Under the pieces are notes generated by a model, which searched no databases, was not told the DNA's origin, and saw nothing but the letters and a program-made list of their open reading frames with translations. From assembly GCA_012838755.1 (NCBI GenBank), contig DUOQ01000085.1, positions 1-45,079 on the forward strand: a stretch of 45,079 bases of DNA, in the 5' to 3' direction. Positions 26,300 through 38,397 of the stretch are shown one piece after another. The DNA is from Propionibacterium sp. (lineage in GTDB: Bacteria; Actinomycetota; Actinomycetes; Propionibacteriales; Propionibacteriaceae). Position 1 is the first letter of the stretch; each line of letters begins with the position of its first letter. The translations under genes and the position numbers were made by a program.

Positions 26300-28390
26300 A
26301 TGCCCTACCCGCAGACGCGCCGCACCGACCTCGTCGAAGACCTGCACGGCACCCCTGTCGCCGATCCGTACCGCTGGCTCGAGGACGCCGACGCGCCCGA
26401 GGTGACCGCCTGGGTCGCCGCGCAGCGCGACTTCGCCGAGGACGCCCTGGCCGCCCTGCCCACCCGCGCCTGGTTCTCCGAGCTGATGGGGCGCATCGTC
26501 GCCCGGCCGCGCGCCGGCGTCCCGGTGAAGCGGGGCGGGCGCTGGTTCGTCAGCCGCAACGACGGCACCACGGCGCAGGACGTCTGGTACACCGCCCCCA
26601 CCCTCGAGGCGCTCGTCGCCGGGGGAGGGGTGGTGCTCGACCCCAACACCTGGAGCGAGGACGGCACGTCGTCGCTGTCGACCTTCTCCGTGGCCCGCGA
26701 CGGCTCGCTGATGGCCTACGCGGTGAGCGAGGGCGGCTCCGACTGGCAGCACATCCGCGTGCGCGACCTCGCCACGGGGGAGGACCTCGACGGCGAGGTC
26801 GTGGCGAAGTTCTCCTCCCCGGGCTGGCTACCCGACCACCGCTCCTTCCTCTACACCACCTTCGACCAGGCGACGGACGCCCGGGGCACGGCCACCGAGG
26901 GCCTGGGCGTGGCGCGGCTGATGGTGCACCGCCTCGACGGCGACGACGAGTTGCTGGTGACCTTCCCCGACGAGCCGCACACGATGGCCTTCGGGCAGGT
27001 CAGCCACGACGACGCGTGGCTCATCGTGTCGATCGTCCGCGGCACCGAGAACGTCAACCGGGTGTGGGCGTACCCGATCACCACCGAGGGCGGCCGTTCC
27101 ACCCTCGGCGAGCCGGTCAAGGTCGTCGACACCGCCGACGCCGAGTACGGCTTCGTGCGCGTCGACGGCTCCCAGCTCCACCTCCAGACCGACCTGGACG
27201 CCCCGCTGGGCCGCCTGGTCCGTGTCGACCTCGACCGGGCCGCCCGCGGCGACGTGGAGTTCGCCGAGGTCGTGCCCGAGCGGCACGCCACGCTCGCCGC
27301 GGTCGAGCCCGCCGGCCCCGGCCTGCTGCTGGCCCACCTCGAGGACGCCCAGCCCGTCGTCGAGTACTGCCACCTCGACGGCTCCGGGGGCGTCCCGCTC
27401 GACCTCCCCGCGGGCGCGCTGGTCGCGCTCGACTCCTCGCCGCTGCGGGACGAGGCCTTCGTCGGCATCAGCACCATCGATACCCCGACCGCCGCGTTCC
27501 ACGTCACGCTCCCGACCGGCGACGACGACCCGGCCATCGAGCGGGTCGAGCTCGCGGCGTCCGGTGTGGCGACCTTCGCGCCGCCGCACACCATGATCCG
27601 GCAGCGGGCCACGAGCGCCGATGGCACCGAGGTCCCGTACTTCCTCATCACGCCCGACGACGGGCGGACCGGGCCGCGCCCGACCCTGCTGTGGGGCTAC
27701 GGCGGCTTCAAGATCCCGCTGCTGGCCGACTACCGTCCGGGCTGGTCGGCGTGGCTGACCGCCGGGGGAGCGGTCGCCATCGCCAACCTGCGCGGCGGCG
27801 GCGAGTTCGGCACCGCCTGGTACGACGCCGGACGCCTCGCGCACAAGCAGAACGTCTTCGACGACTTCATCGGCGTCGCCGAGCACCTCGTCGCGACCGG
27901 GGCGACGACCACCCGGCAGCTGGCGATCCACGGCCGGTCCAACGGGGGCCTGCTCGTCGGAGCGGCGATGACCCAGCGTCCCGACCTGTTCGCCGCCGCC
28001 CTGCCGGGCGTGGGCGTCCTCGACCTGATGCGGTTCCACAAGTTCACGATCGGGGCGGCCTGGATGAGCGACTACGGCGACCCCGACACCCCCGAGGGCT
28101 TCGCCGCGACGCACGCCTACTCGCCGCTGCACCGCGTCCGCGAGGGCGTGTCCTACCCGCCGACGCTGGTGCTCACCGCCGACCACGACGACCGCGTCGT
28201 GCCGCTGCACAGCTTCAAGTTCGCCGCCGCACTGCAGCACGCCCAGGGCGGGGACGCCCCGGTGCTGCTGCGCGTGGAGTCCTCCGCCGGCCACGGCGCG
28301 GGCAAGTCGCTGCAGATGGTCGCCAGCGAGTGGGCCGACCTGCTCGCGTTCGCCGCCGAGCACACCGGCCTGGAGCTGCCCGCACCCTGA
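26300..28390 (+). CDS. Prolyl oligopeptidase family serine peptidase (S9A), paralog 1
   Basis: DPYRWLEDADAPEVTAWVAAQ; GRSNGGLLVGAAMTQRPDLF nucleophile; DDRVVPLHSFKF; SAGHGAG. Confidence 0.92.
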   Translation: MPYPQTRRTDLVEDLHGTPVADPYRWLEDADAPEVTAWVAAQRDFAEDALAALPTRAWFSELMGRIVARPRAGVPVKRGGRWFVSRNDGTTAQDVWYTAPTLEALVAGGGVVLDPNTWSEDGTSSLSTFSVARDGSLMAYAVSEGGSDWQHIRVRDLATGEDLDGEVVAKFSSPGWLPDHRSFLYTTFDQATDARGTATEGLGVARLMVHRLDGDDELLVTFPDEPHTMAFGQVSHDDAWLIVSIVRGTENVNRVWAYPITTEGGRSTLGEPVKVVDTADAEYGFVRVDGSQLHLQTDLDAPLGRLVRVDLDRAARGDVEFAEVVPERHATLAAVEPAGPGLLLAHLEDAQPVVEYCHLDGSGGVPLDLPAGALVALDSSPLRDEAFVGISTIDTPTAAFHVTLPTGDDDPAIERVELAASGVATFAPPHTMIRQRATSADGTEVPYFLITPDDGRTGPRPTLLWGYGGFKIPLLADYRPGWSAWLTAGGAVAIANLRGGGEFGTAWYDAGRLAHKQNVFDDFIGVAEHLVATGATTTRQLAIHGRSNGGLLVGAAMTQRPDLFAAALPGVGVLDLMRFHKFTIGAAWMSDYGDPDTPEGFAATHAYSPLHRVREGVSYPPTLVLTADHDDRVVPLHSFKFAAALQHAQGGDAPVLLRVESSAGHGAGKSLQMVASEWADLLAFAAEHTGLELPAP

Positions 28391-28454
28391 CGGATTCCCG
28401 CGCCGACGTCGGCGGATCGGGCACGCATCCCGCGGGGTCCGTTACCGAGTTGTT

Positions 28455-29188
28455 ATGGTGCAGGACATGACCGCGCTACGGGAGGGCCAGAGGACACGGG
28501 CGACGGCCCCCTTCCCCTCGACCTTCGCCCTCAAGCTCGTCATGGCCGTCACCGGCGTCATCTTCATCGCCTTCGTGTTCGTGCACATGATCGGCAACCT
28601 CAAGGTCTACGGCGGCCCCGCCTCGCTCGACAGCTACGCCCAGTGGCTGCGCGAGGTCGGCTACCCGCTGATCCCCCACAAGGGGGTGCTCTGGGCGCTG
28701 CGGGTCACCCTGCTGGTCAGCCTGGTCGCGCACGTGGGGGCGTCGGTGATCCTGTGGGCGCGTGGGCGCCGGGCCCGGGGACGCTTCCGCCGCCGGCGGT
28801 CCTCCGGGGTTACCGCGTGGGCGGCCCGCACGATGCTGCTCGGCGGCGTGCTCATCCTCGGCTTCCTCGTCATCCACCTGCTCGACCTCACGATCGGCCG
28901 CGCCGTCGCCCCCGGGGCCTATCAGCCCGCGGACGCCGACGGCACGATCCACGCCTACACCAACCTCGTGGCCAGCTTCTCCCGCCCGTGGATGGCCGCC
29001 GTCTACGTCGTGTGGATGCTCGTCATCGCCGTGCACATCTGGCACGGCTGGCGCACGATGGCCCAGGACCTCGGCGCGACGGGGCACCGCCTGCGCGCGG
29101 TCTGGGCCACCCTCGGGGCCCTCATCGCGCTGGCGATCGTGCTGGGCAACGCCCTCATCCCGATCCTGGTGCAGCTGGGCGTGATCGC

Positions 29189-29192
<4 letters not shown>
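28455..29192 (+). CDS. sdhC: Succinate dehydrogenase/fumarate reductase cytochrome b subunit
   Basis: Five-TM b558-like: FVFVHMIGNLKVYGG, HVGASVILWAR, VIHLLDLTIG, AVHIWHGWRTMAQDLG; ATG 28467 is an alternative start. Confidence 0.88.
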
Positions 29193-31125
<1,933 letters not shown>

Positions 31126-31129
<4 letters not shown>

Positions 31130-31875
31130 GGATCGAGCTCGAGGTCTGGCGCCAGGACGGCCCGCGCGAGCGGGGCCGGTTCGAGGCGCACGTCGTCGAC
31201 GACGCCACCCCAGAGATGAGCCTCCTGGAGCTGCTCGACCGGCTCAACGACCAGCTCGTCGAGGGCGGGCAGGAACCCATCCAGTTCGAGTCCGACTGCC
31301 GCGAGGGCGCCTGCGGGGCCTGCGGCGTCACGGTCAACGACGTGCCCCACGGCCCCGTGCCGCGGACGCCCTCGTGCCGCCAGCACCTGCGCTCCTTCGG
31401 GGCGGTCACCCGGCTGCGCATCGAGCCGCTGCGCTCGGCCGCGTTCCCCGTGGTGCGCGACCTCGTCGTCGACCGCACCGCGCTCGACCGGCTGATCCGG
31501 GCCGGTGGGCACGTCGACGTGATGACCGGCACAGCCCCTGATGCCGACGCCGTGCTCGTCACCCATGACGACGCCGAGGTCGCCCTCGACTTCGCCGCCT
31601 GCATCGGCTGCGGCGCCTGCGTGGCCGCCTGCCCCAACGGCGCCGCCCACCTCTTCGCCGGGGCCAAGCTCGCCCACCTCGCGCTCGTGCCCCACGGACG
31701 CCTCGAGCGCGGCCGCCGAGCCGTCGCGGTGGTCGACGCCCTGGAGGCCGAGTTCGGCCCGTGCTCCACCTACGGCGAGTGCGTCGAGGTCTGTCCGGCC
31801 GGCATCCCGCTCACCGCGGTGGCGGCCGTCCACCGCGAGCGCCTGCGCAGCGTGTTCCGTGGCCGCGCCGACTGA
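31126..31875 (+). CDS. sdhB: Succinate dehydrogenase/fumarate reductase iron-sulfur subunit
   Basis: SDCREGACGACGVTV (2Fe-2S), CIGCGACVAACP and CSTYGECVEVCPAGIP (4Fe-4S/3Fe-4S); ATGA overlap with sdhA. Confidence 0.94.
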
Positions 31876-31890
31876 CACACCCCCGCCGGT

Positions 31891-31950
31891 GTGCACTTCG
31901 AGGCGGCGTTTCTATCGCTGGGGCGATAGTTCTGCGAGCTCGAAGTGCAC
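31891..31950. repeat. Nested palindrome (family C)
   Basis: gtgcacttcgag (31891-31902) / ctcgaagtgcac (31939-31950) with inner stem ctatcgc (31912-31918) / gcgatag (31923-31929). Confidence 0.92.
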
Positions 31951-32000
31951 CCGGGGGCCGGGTCGGACCCGGGGGCCGGGTCGGACCCCGGGGGCCGGGG
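31950..32000. repeat. 18-bp tandem repeat, about 2.8 copies
   Basis: cccgggggccgggtcgga x2 then ccccgggggccgggg. Confidence 0.9.
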
Positions 32001-32039
32001 CTGGTGCAACGAATCCGTCTCGACCACCGTGGAACCACC

Positions 32040-32921
32040 ATGACGCGCACGCTGATCCCGGCCCTCCTGGGCGCCCTCGCCCTGGCGGGCTGCACCACCT
32101 ACACGGGGACGCCCGCCCAGGCGCCTCCGATCGAGCCGGGGTCCATCGTGTGGCCCACGACGCCGTTCGACTGCTCGACCCTGGCCGCTGAGCCCGACAA
32201 GCCCGCCGAGCTCCCCGAGGGCGCCGGCCGCATCACGCTGTGCAACGAACCGGGGCACCCCATCGAGCTGGTCCCGCCGCCCGACGCCCTCGTCGAGGAC
32301 CCCCTTGCGGTCGTCGCCGCCTACCACGACCAGGAGCACGCCGACCTGGCGAGCATGGCCTGCACGGCCGACCTCGGGCCGGCCTACCGACTGGTCGTGG
32401 AGTACCCCGAGGGCCAGGTCGTCACCCTGCGCGGCGAGCTCTACGGCTGCCGGGTCGTCGGCGACAAGACGGGCGCCCAGCACGTGCTGGACGCGTTCAC
32501 CCAGGCCCTGGCCACCCAGCGCCAGACCCAACCCCCGCCCGAGGTCGACCCGCTGGCCGGTGCCGCCTGCGGCCACAACCTGGGCGGGGGGTCGTGGATC
32601 GCCGCCGCGATGGACGACACCGTCGCTGGATACCGGTGCCTGGCCGACGACGCCGACCCCGTGCTCCTGGGGGCCGACGACTGGGCCACGCTGCGCGACG
32701 ACTGGGCGGCCAACGCCCACGAGGGCCCCCGCACCGGCGACGAGCTCGCCGACTGCACCCAGTCCACCGCCGACGTGCTCACCGGGGTGACGCCGTGGGG
32801 CGAGGGCCTGTCCCTCCACGGCCTGTGCGGCGTCTTCGAGTCCTGGCCCACCCGTGGCGCGGAGCCGTGGGTCTGGCGACCCGGGCCCGCGGCGTCCGAG
32901 GTGCTGGCCCGGCAGGGCTGA
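32040..32921 (+). CDS. Putative secreted lipoprotein of unknown function
   Basis: MTRTLIPALLGALALAGCTTYTG lipobox; cysteine-containing mature region; no recognised domain. Confidence 0.75.
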   Translation: MTRTLIPALLGALALAGCTTYTGTPAQAPPIEPGSIVWPTTPFDCSTLAAEPDKPAELPEGAGRITLCNEPGHPIELVPPPDALVEDPLAVVAAYHDQEHADLASMACTADLGPAYRLVVEYPEGQVVTLRGELYGCRVVGDKTGAQHVLDAFTQALATQRQTQPPPEVDPLAGAACGHNLGGGSWIAAAMDDTVAGYRCLADDADPVLLGADDWATLRDDWAANAHEGPRTGDELADCTQSTADVLTGVTPWGEGLSLHGLCGVFESWPTRGAEPWVWRPGPAASEVLARQG

Positions 32922-32945
32922 GGCCCCTTGTAGCATGGGCGGGCC

Positions 32946-35900
32946 ATGCCCGGAGCCCAGCCCACCATCACGTTCGACGCGAACCTGCCGATCAGCGCGG
33001 CCGTCGACGAGATCCGCGACCTCATCGAGAAGCACCAGGTCGTCGTGGTTGCCGGCGAGACCGGCTCGGGCAAGACCACCCAGCTGCCGAAGATCGCGCT
33101 GCTGGCCGGCCGCCAGCGCATCGGGCACACCCAGCCACGCCGCCTGGCCGCGCGCACCGTCGCCGACCGGATCGCCCACGAGATGGGCGTCGAGCTGGGC
33201 TCCACCGTCGGCTACCAGGTCCGCTTCACGCGCAAGGCCACGAAGCAGACGAAGGTCAAGCTGATGACCGACGGCATCCTGCTGGCCGAGATCTCCCACG
33301 ACCGAGACCTGCGCGCCTACGACACGATCATCATCGACGAGGCCCACGAGCGCAGCCTCAACATCGACTTCCTGCTGGGCTACCTCAAGCAGCTCCTGCC
33401 GCGACGCCCCGACCTCAAGGTGATCATCACCTCGGCGACCATCGACACCGCCCGGTTCAGCGAGCACTTCGGCGACGCGCCCATCGTCGAGGTCTCCGGC
33501 CGCACCTACCCGGTGGAGGTCGTGTACGAGCCCCTCGACGACCCCAACGACCTCGTCGACGGCATCACCAGGGCCGTCACGCAGCTGCACGCGCTGGCCG
33601 AGGGCGACATCCTCGTGTTCTGCTCCGGCGAGCGCGAGATCCGCGACGCCGCCGAGGCGATCAACGGGCTCAAGCTGCGCAACACCGAGGTGCTGCCCCT
33701 GTTCGCGCGCCTGTCGGCCGCCGAGCAGGACCGCGTGTTCCGCCCCCACTCCGGCATGCGGGTCGTGCTCGCCACCAACGTCGCCGAGACCTCGCTGACC
33801 GTGCCGGGCATCCGCTACGTCGTCGACCCCGGCTTCGCCCGCATCAGCCGCTACTCCGCGCGCACCAAGGTGCAGCGCCTGCCCATCGAACCGATCAGCC
33901 AGGCCAGCGCCAACCAGCGCGCCGGCCGCTGTGGACGCCTCGGGCCCGGCATCGCGATCCGCCTCTACAGCGAGGAGGACTTCGAGGCCCGCCCCGAGTT
34001 CACCGAGCCCGAGATCCTGCGCACCAACCTCGCCAGCGTCATCCTGCAGATGGCCGATGCACGCCTGGGCGCGATCGAGGACTTCCCGTTCGTCGAGCCG
34101 CCCGACCGCTCGCAGGTCCGCGACGGCCTGCGCCTGCTCAAGGAGCTCGGCTCCCTCGCCGACCCCCGCGACGGCGAGAACGAGGGCCAGCGGCTCACCC
34201 GCACCGGCCGCCTCCTGGCCAAGCTGCCCGTCGACCCCCGGCTGGGCCGCATGCTGGTCGAGGCCGGACGCCGCGGGTGCGCCTGGGACGTCCTGCCGGT
34301 CGTCGCGGCCCTGGCCATCCCCGACGTGCGCGAGCGGCCCACCGAGAAGCAGGCCGAGGCCGACGCCCTGCACCGTCGGTTCTGGAGCGAGACGGGTGCG
34401 GCCAACGCCGCGAGGGGGGAGGCCCACGGCGAACGCGACGCGTCCGACATCGCCGCGATCTGGCGGCTGTGGGACTACCTGCGCCACCAGCGCAACGAGC
34501 TGTCGGGCAACGCGTTCCGCCGGATGTGCCGCGACGAGTACCTCAACTTCCTGCGGATCCGCGAGTGGCAGGACCTCGTCTCCCAGCTCCGCGAGATCAT
34601 CGGCGAGCTCGACCTCGACACCACGGCGTCCAACGCCGACGCCGACACCCGGCGTGCCCGCGCCCGCCAGCCGCGCCAGGCCAGCAACCACACCCCGAAC
34701 TGGGATGCCGTGCACGCCGCGATCCTGTCCGGCCTGCTGTCACACGTCGGCCTGCGTGACGAGCGCTCGACGCAGCCGAAGACGCAGCAGCGCCGGGGGC
34801 GGCGTCCGATGGCCGAGTACCTGGGCGCGCGCGGGGCACGCTTCGCGATCCAGCCCGGTAGCGCCGCGGCCAAGGCCGAGCCGCCGCTGGTGATGGCCGT
34901 CGAGCTCGTCGAGACCAGCCGCCTGTGGGCGCGGACCGTCGCGCCGATCACCGCCGAGCAGGTCGAGGCCGTGGGCGGGCACCTGGTCACCCGGCAGTAC
35001 TCCGAGCCGCGCTGGTCGGTCAAGGGCGGCCAGTGCGTGGCCGACGAGCGGGTGCTGCTGCTGGGCGTGCCGATCGTCGCCGGGCGCACCGTCAGCTACG
35101 GCCGCATCGACCCCGTCGTCGCGCGCGAGGTGTTCATCCAGTCGGCCCTGGTCGAGGGCCAGTGGCACACCCGCCACCACTTCTTCCAGCGCAACGAGCG
35201 CACCCGCGCCGAGGCCGAGGACCTCTCCGAGCGCACCCGCCGGCGCGACATCCTCGTCGACGACCGGGCCATCTTCGCGTTCTACGACGAGCGCGTCCCG
35301 CCCGAGATCGTCTCGGTCGCCCACTTCGACCGCTGGTGGCGCGGCAAGCGCCGCGAGGACGAGACCTACCTCGACCTCGTCCTGGACGACCTCGTCGACG
35401 CCGACCAGGTCGACGTCGAGGCCTTCCCCGAGGTTTGGACCGTCGGCCCCACCGACCTGCCCGTCAGCTACCTGTTCGAGCCCGGCGCCCACCGCGACGG
35501 CGTGAGTATCGACATCGACGTGACCGTGCTCAACCAGGTCGACCCGGCCCCGCTGACCTGGCAGGTCCCCGGCCTGCGCGACGAGCTGGCCACCGAGCTG
35601 ATCCGGTCGCTGCCCAAGGCGGTGCGCACGCGGTTCGTGCCCGCCCCCGACTGGGCGCGCCGCGCGCTGAGCTGGCTCGACGACCACCCCGAGCAGGCCC
35701 CCAAGGCGTTCACGGACGCCCTCGGCGCGGCCCTGACCGCCCTGTCGGGCGACCCGTTGGACGCGAGCCTGTTCAACGAGTCGGTCCTGCCCGACCACCT
35801 CACGGTGCGCTACGTCATCACCGACGGACGCCGCGAGCTCGGCGCCGGCAAGGACTTCGAGTCGCTGCGCAAGCAGTTCGCGCCGCGGCTGAACAAGCGG

Positions 35901-36782
35901 CTCAACGCCGCGGCGTCCGGGGTGGCCCACGCGGGGGCGACGCGATGGGAGTTCGGCGCCATCCCGGCCACGACCGAGGTCGACCGCGACCCCACGCCGC
36001 TGGTCGGCTACCCGGCCCTGGTCGACCAGGGCGACACGGTCGGCGTCCGCGTCGCCAACACCCCGGCGAGGGCGACCCGCTCGCAGGCGCTCGGCCTGCG
36101 CCGCCTCGTCACCCTCGTGGCCCCCGACCCGACCCGCTCGGTGTTCGCGCACCTGTCGAACACGGACAAGATCGCGCTCGCGGCCAGCCCGTACGCCAAC
36201 CTCAACGCCCTGCTGGCTGACGCGCGCCTCAAGGCGACCGGCGACCTCATCGCGTCCCACCGCATCGACCCCGACACCGTCCGCGACGAGGCGTCCTTCC
36301 GCACGGTCGTCGACACGGTCCGTCCCGACGCCGCCGACCGCATGCAGGCGATCACGCGCTCCGCGGCCAAGACCCTGGGCCGCTGGGCCGAGGTGCGCGC
36401 CGAGCTGGCCCGGCGTCCGGACTCCGACACGAAGGCCGACATCGAGGCCCAGCTCGACAACCTCGTGTTCGCCGGCTTCATCTCGGCCACCCCCGAACCG
36501 CACTTCACCCGCCTCGAGCGCTACCTCCACGCCGTCGACGTCCGCCTCAAGGGCTGGACGGGCAACCCCGCGCGCGAGGCGCAGAACCTCGACGTGATCA
36601 CCGAGCTCGAGGACGCCTACGCCGCCGCCATCGACCGCTACGACGTGGGGGAGCTGCCCCCGGCCGCGGCCGAGGTCGGCTGGCTGCTGGAGGAGATGCG
36701 CGTCAGCCTGTTCGCCCAGTCGCTGGGCACGTCCCAGCCCGTGTCGGCCAAGCGGGTGCGATCGGCGATCGCTCACCTGTAG
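32946..36782 (+). CDS. hrpA: ATP-dependent RNA helicase HrpA
   Basis: VVAGETGSGKTTQLPKIAL, QPRRLAARTVADRIAHEMG, DEAHERSLNIDFLLGYLK, NQRAGRCGRLGPGIAIRLYSEEDF; long C-terminal HrpA region (DUF3418-like). Confidence 0.94.
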   Translation: MPGAQPTITFDANLPISAAVDEIRDLIEKHQVVVVAGETGSGKTTQLPKIALLAGRQRIGHTQPRRLAARTVADRIAHEMGVELGSTVGYQVRFTRKATKQTKVKLMTDGILLAEISHDRDLRAYDTIIIDEAHERSLNIDFLLGYLKQLLPRRPDLKVIITSATIDTARFSEHFGDAPIVEVSGRTYPVEVVYEPLDDPNDLVDGITRAVTQLHALAEGDILVFCSGEREIRDAAEAINGLKLRNTEVLPLFARLSAAEQDRVFRPHSGMRVVLATNVAETSLTVPGIRYVVDPGFARISRYSARTKVQRLPIEPISQASANQRAGRCGRLGPGIAIRLYSEEDFEARPEFTEPEILRTNLASVILQMADARLGAIEDFPFVEPPDRSQVRDGLRLLKELGSLADPRDGENEGQRLTRTGRLLAKLPVDPRLGRMLVEAGRRGCAWDVLPVVAALAIPDVRERPTEKQAEADALHRRFWSETGAANAARGEAHGERDASDIAAIWRLWDYLRHQRNELSGNAFRRMCRDEYLNFLRIREWQDLVSQLREIIGELDLDTTASNADADTRRARARQPRQASNHTPNWDAVHAAILSGLLSHVGLRDERSTQPKTQQRRGRRPMAEYLGARGARFAIQPGSAAAKAEPPLVMAVELVETSRLWARTVAPITAEQVEAVGGHLVTRQYSEPRWSVKGGQCVADERVLLLGVPIVAGRTVSYGRIDPVVAREVFIQSALVEGQWHTRHHFFQRNERTRAEAEDLSERTRRRDILVDDRAIFAFYDERVPPEIVSVAHFDRWWRGKRREDETYLDLVLDDLVDADQVDVEAFPEVWTVGPTDLPVSYLFEPGAHRDGVSIDIDVTVLNQVDPAPLTWQVPGLRDELATELIRSLPKAVRTRFVPAPDWARRALSWLDDHPEQAPKAFTDALGAALTALSGDPLDASLFNESVLPDHLTVRYVITDGRRELGAGKDFESLRKQFAPRLNKRLNAAASGVAHAGATRWEFGAIPATTEVDRDPTPLVGYPALVDQGDTVGVRVANTPARATRSQALGLRRLVTLVAPDPTRSVFAHLSNTDKIALAASPYANLNALLADARLKATGDLIASHRIDPDTVRDEASFRTVVDTVRPDAADRMQAITRSAAKTLGRWAEVRAELARRPDSDTKADIEAQLDNLVFAGFISATPEPHFTRLERYLHAVDVRLKGWTGNPAREAQNLDVITELEDAYAAAIDRYDVGELPPAAAEVGWLLEEMRVSLFAQSLGTSQPVSAKRVRSAIAHL

Positions 36783-36821
36783 TAACTGAACGATCACATC
36801 CCGGTATGGCACCGAACGGTA

Positions 36822-36849
36822 ACTTTTGGTAAAGTCACTGCTCGGTGAC
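36822..36849 (+). promoter_or_regulatory. Candidate operator of the hipBA-like operon
   Basis: acttt-tggt-aaagt (36822-36835) and gtcac-tgctcg-gtgac (36834-36849) short inverted repeats directly upstream of the RBS. Confidence 0.5.
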
Positions 36850-36861
36850 AGGAGGTTCGCC

Positions 36862-37128
36862 ATGAGCGAGGCAGGAACCCCGATCGAGGTGGGGCGTGCT
36901 GTGCAGCACGCCCGTGCCCGGCTCGGGCTGACGCAGGCGGAGGCAGCCCAGAAGGCCGGCGTGTCACGGAGGTGGCTCATCGAACTGGAGCGGGGGCACG
37001 GGAACGCCCAGCTGGGGAAGGTGCTCGCCACCCTGCATGCCCTGGGGCTGACCCTGCAGGTCGTACCCCACGAGGTGCCCACCGGCCGCAGCGAACTCGA
37101 TGACATCGTCGAAGGCACCCTGCGATGA
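36862..37128 (+). CDS. HipB-like HTH (XRE) antitoxin/regulator
   Basis: VGRAVQHARARLGLTQAEAAQKAGVSRRWLIELERGHGNAQLGKVLATLHALGLTLQV; RBS caggagg before ATG 36862. Confidence 0.87.
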   Translation: MSEAGTPIEVGRAVQHARARLGLTQAEAAQKAGVSRRWLIELERGHGNAQLGKVLATLHALGLTLQVVPHEVPTGRSELDDIVEGTLR

Positions 37129-38387
37129 AGGACCTGGCCGTGTTCCTCTCCGGTGCGAGGGTCGGCACCATCCGGCAGCGGTCGGGCCTGCGGTTCCGCT
37201 ACGACGAGGCCTACCTGGCCGGGCCGGACCCGACGCCGCTGTCGCTGTCGATGCCGCTGTCCGAGGTCGATCACGGCAACCGGGTCACCCTGTCGTGGGT
37301 CAACGGCCTGCTGCCTGCTGATCGCGAGGTCCGTGCGCGCGTGGCGGAACGGGGCGGCGTGCGGTCCAGCAACCCGGCCGCCCTGCTCACGGTCATCGGC
37401 CTCGACTGCCCCGGCGCGGTCCAGGTGACGACCGTCGACCGGGTGGACGAGGTCACCCGGCCCGCCGAACTCGTGCCGGTCGATGACGACTGGATCGGCG
37501 CCCGTCTGGCCCTGCTGCGCCGTGACGAGGCCGCGTGGCAGATCGCCGACGAGCGGTGGAGCATCGGCGGCGGCCAGTCCAAGTTCACGTTGGCTCGCGA
37601 TGCGGCCGGCCGGTGGTGCGACCCCCGGGGTGCGGCGGCGTCCACGCACATCGTGAAGCCGGGCGTGCCGACGGCGCGGATGCAGGCCCTCAATGAACAT
37701 GTCTCGCTGGTGGCCCTGCGGGCGCTCGACATCCCGGCGGCGCACAGCGAGTACCGGGAGTTCGCCGGGCAACCCGCCCTGGTCGTGCGCCGCTTCGACC
37801 GGGTGCCGGAGGGGGAGGGGGTCCGTCGGGTCCATGCCGAGGACCTCTGCCAGGCCGTGGGCAACCAGACCACCTATGAGCGCTACGGCGGCCCGAGCGC
37901 TCGCGACCTGGTCGACCTGTTGCGGAGCAGGGCCCCCGGGGCCCCGGAGCGGTTCGCCGAGGCGCTCATGGCCACCTACCTGCTCGGCTCGCCCGATGGC
38001 CACGCCCGCAACTACTCCGTGCTCCTGGCCGGGTCGCGCGCCGTGCTGGCGCCCCTGTACGACGTGGCCAGCTCGTGGCCCTACGAGATTGCTGGCGCCG
38101 GCGTGATGCACCAACGCAAGGTCGCCCTGTCGATCGGGGGCGAGCGGACGTTCGGGCTGGTCGGAGCCGACCGGTGGCAGCGCTTCTTCACGACCAACTC
38201 CCTCGACCCCCTCTGGGGGTTCCAGCGACTGCGCACCCTGGCCGACCGGCTCCCCGACGCCCTGGCCCGGGCGTTCGGCACCGTGGAGGGCGTCCCGGGC
38301 GCCGACGAGCTGCGCGCGCGGTACGTGGACTCCGTGGCCCGTTCGTGCGGCCAGTTCCTGGAACAGCTGGACAGCGCCGGCCGCTAG
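37125..38387 (+). CDS. HipA-like serine/threonine kinase toxin
   Basis: ATGA overlap with hipB-like gene; WSIGGGQSKFTL, RRFDRV, LLGSPDGHARNYSVLL, LAPLYDVASSWPY, IGGERTF. Confidence 0.9.
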   Translation: MKDLAVFLSGARVGTIRQRSGLRFRYDEAYLAGPDPTPLSLSMPLSEVDHGNRVTLSWVNGLLPADREVRARVAERGGVRSSNPAALLTVIGLDCPGAVQVTTVDRVDEVTRPAELVPVDDDWIGARLALLRRDEAAWQIADERWSIGGGQSKFTLARDAAGRWCDPRGAAASTHIVKPGVPTARMQALNEHVSLVALRALDIPAAHSEYREFAGQPALVVRRFDRVPEGEGVRRVHAEDLCQAVGNQTTYERYGGPSARDLVDLLRSRAPGAPERFAEALMATYLLGSPDGHARNYSVLLAGSRAVLAPLYDVASSWPYEIAGAGVMHQRKVALSIGGERTFGLVGADRWQRFFTTNSLDPLWGFQRLRTLADRLPDALARAFGTVEGVPGADELRARYVDSVARSCGQFLEQLDSAGR

Positions 38388-38397
38388 GGTGGGCCCA

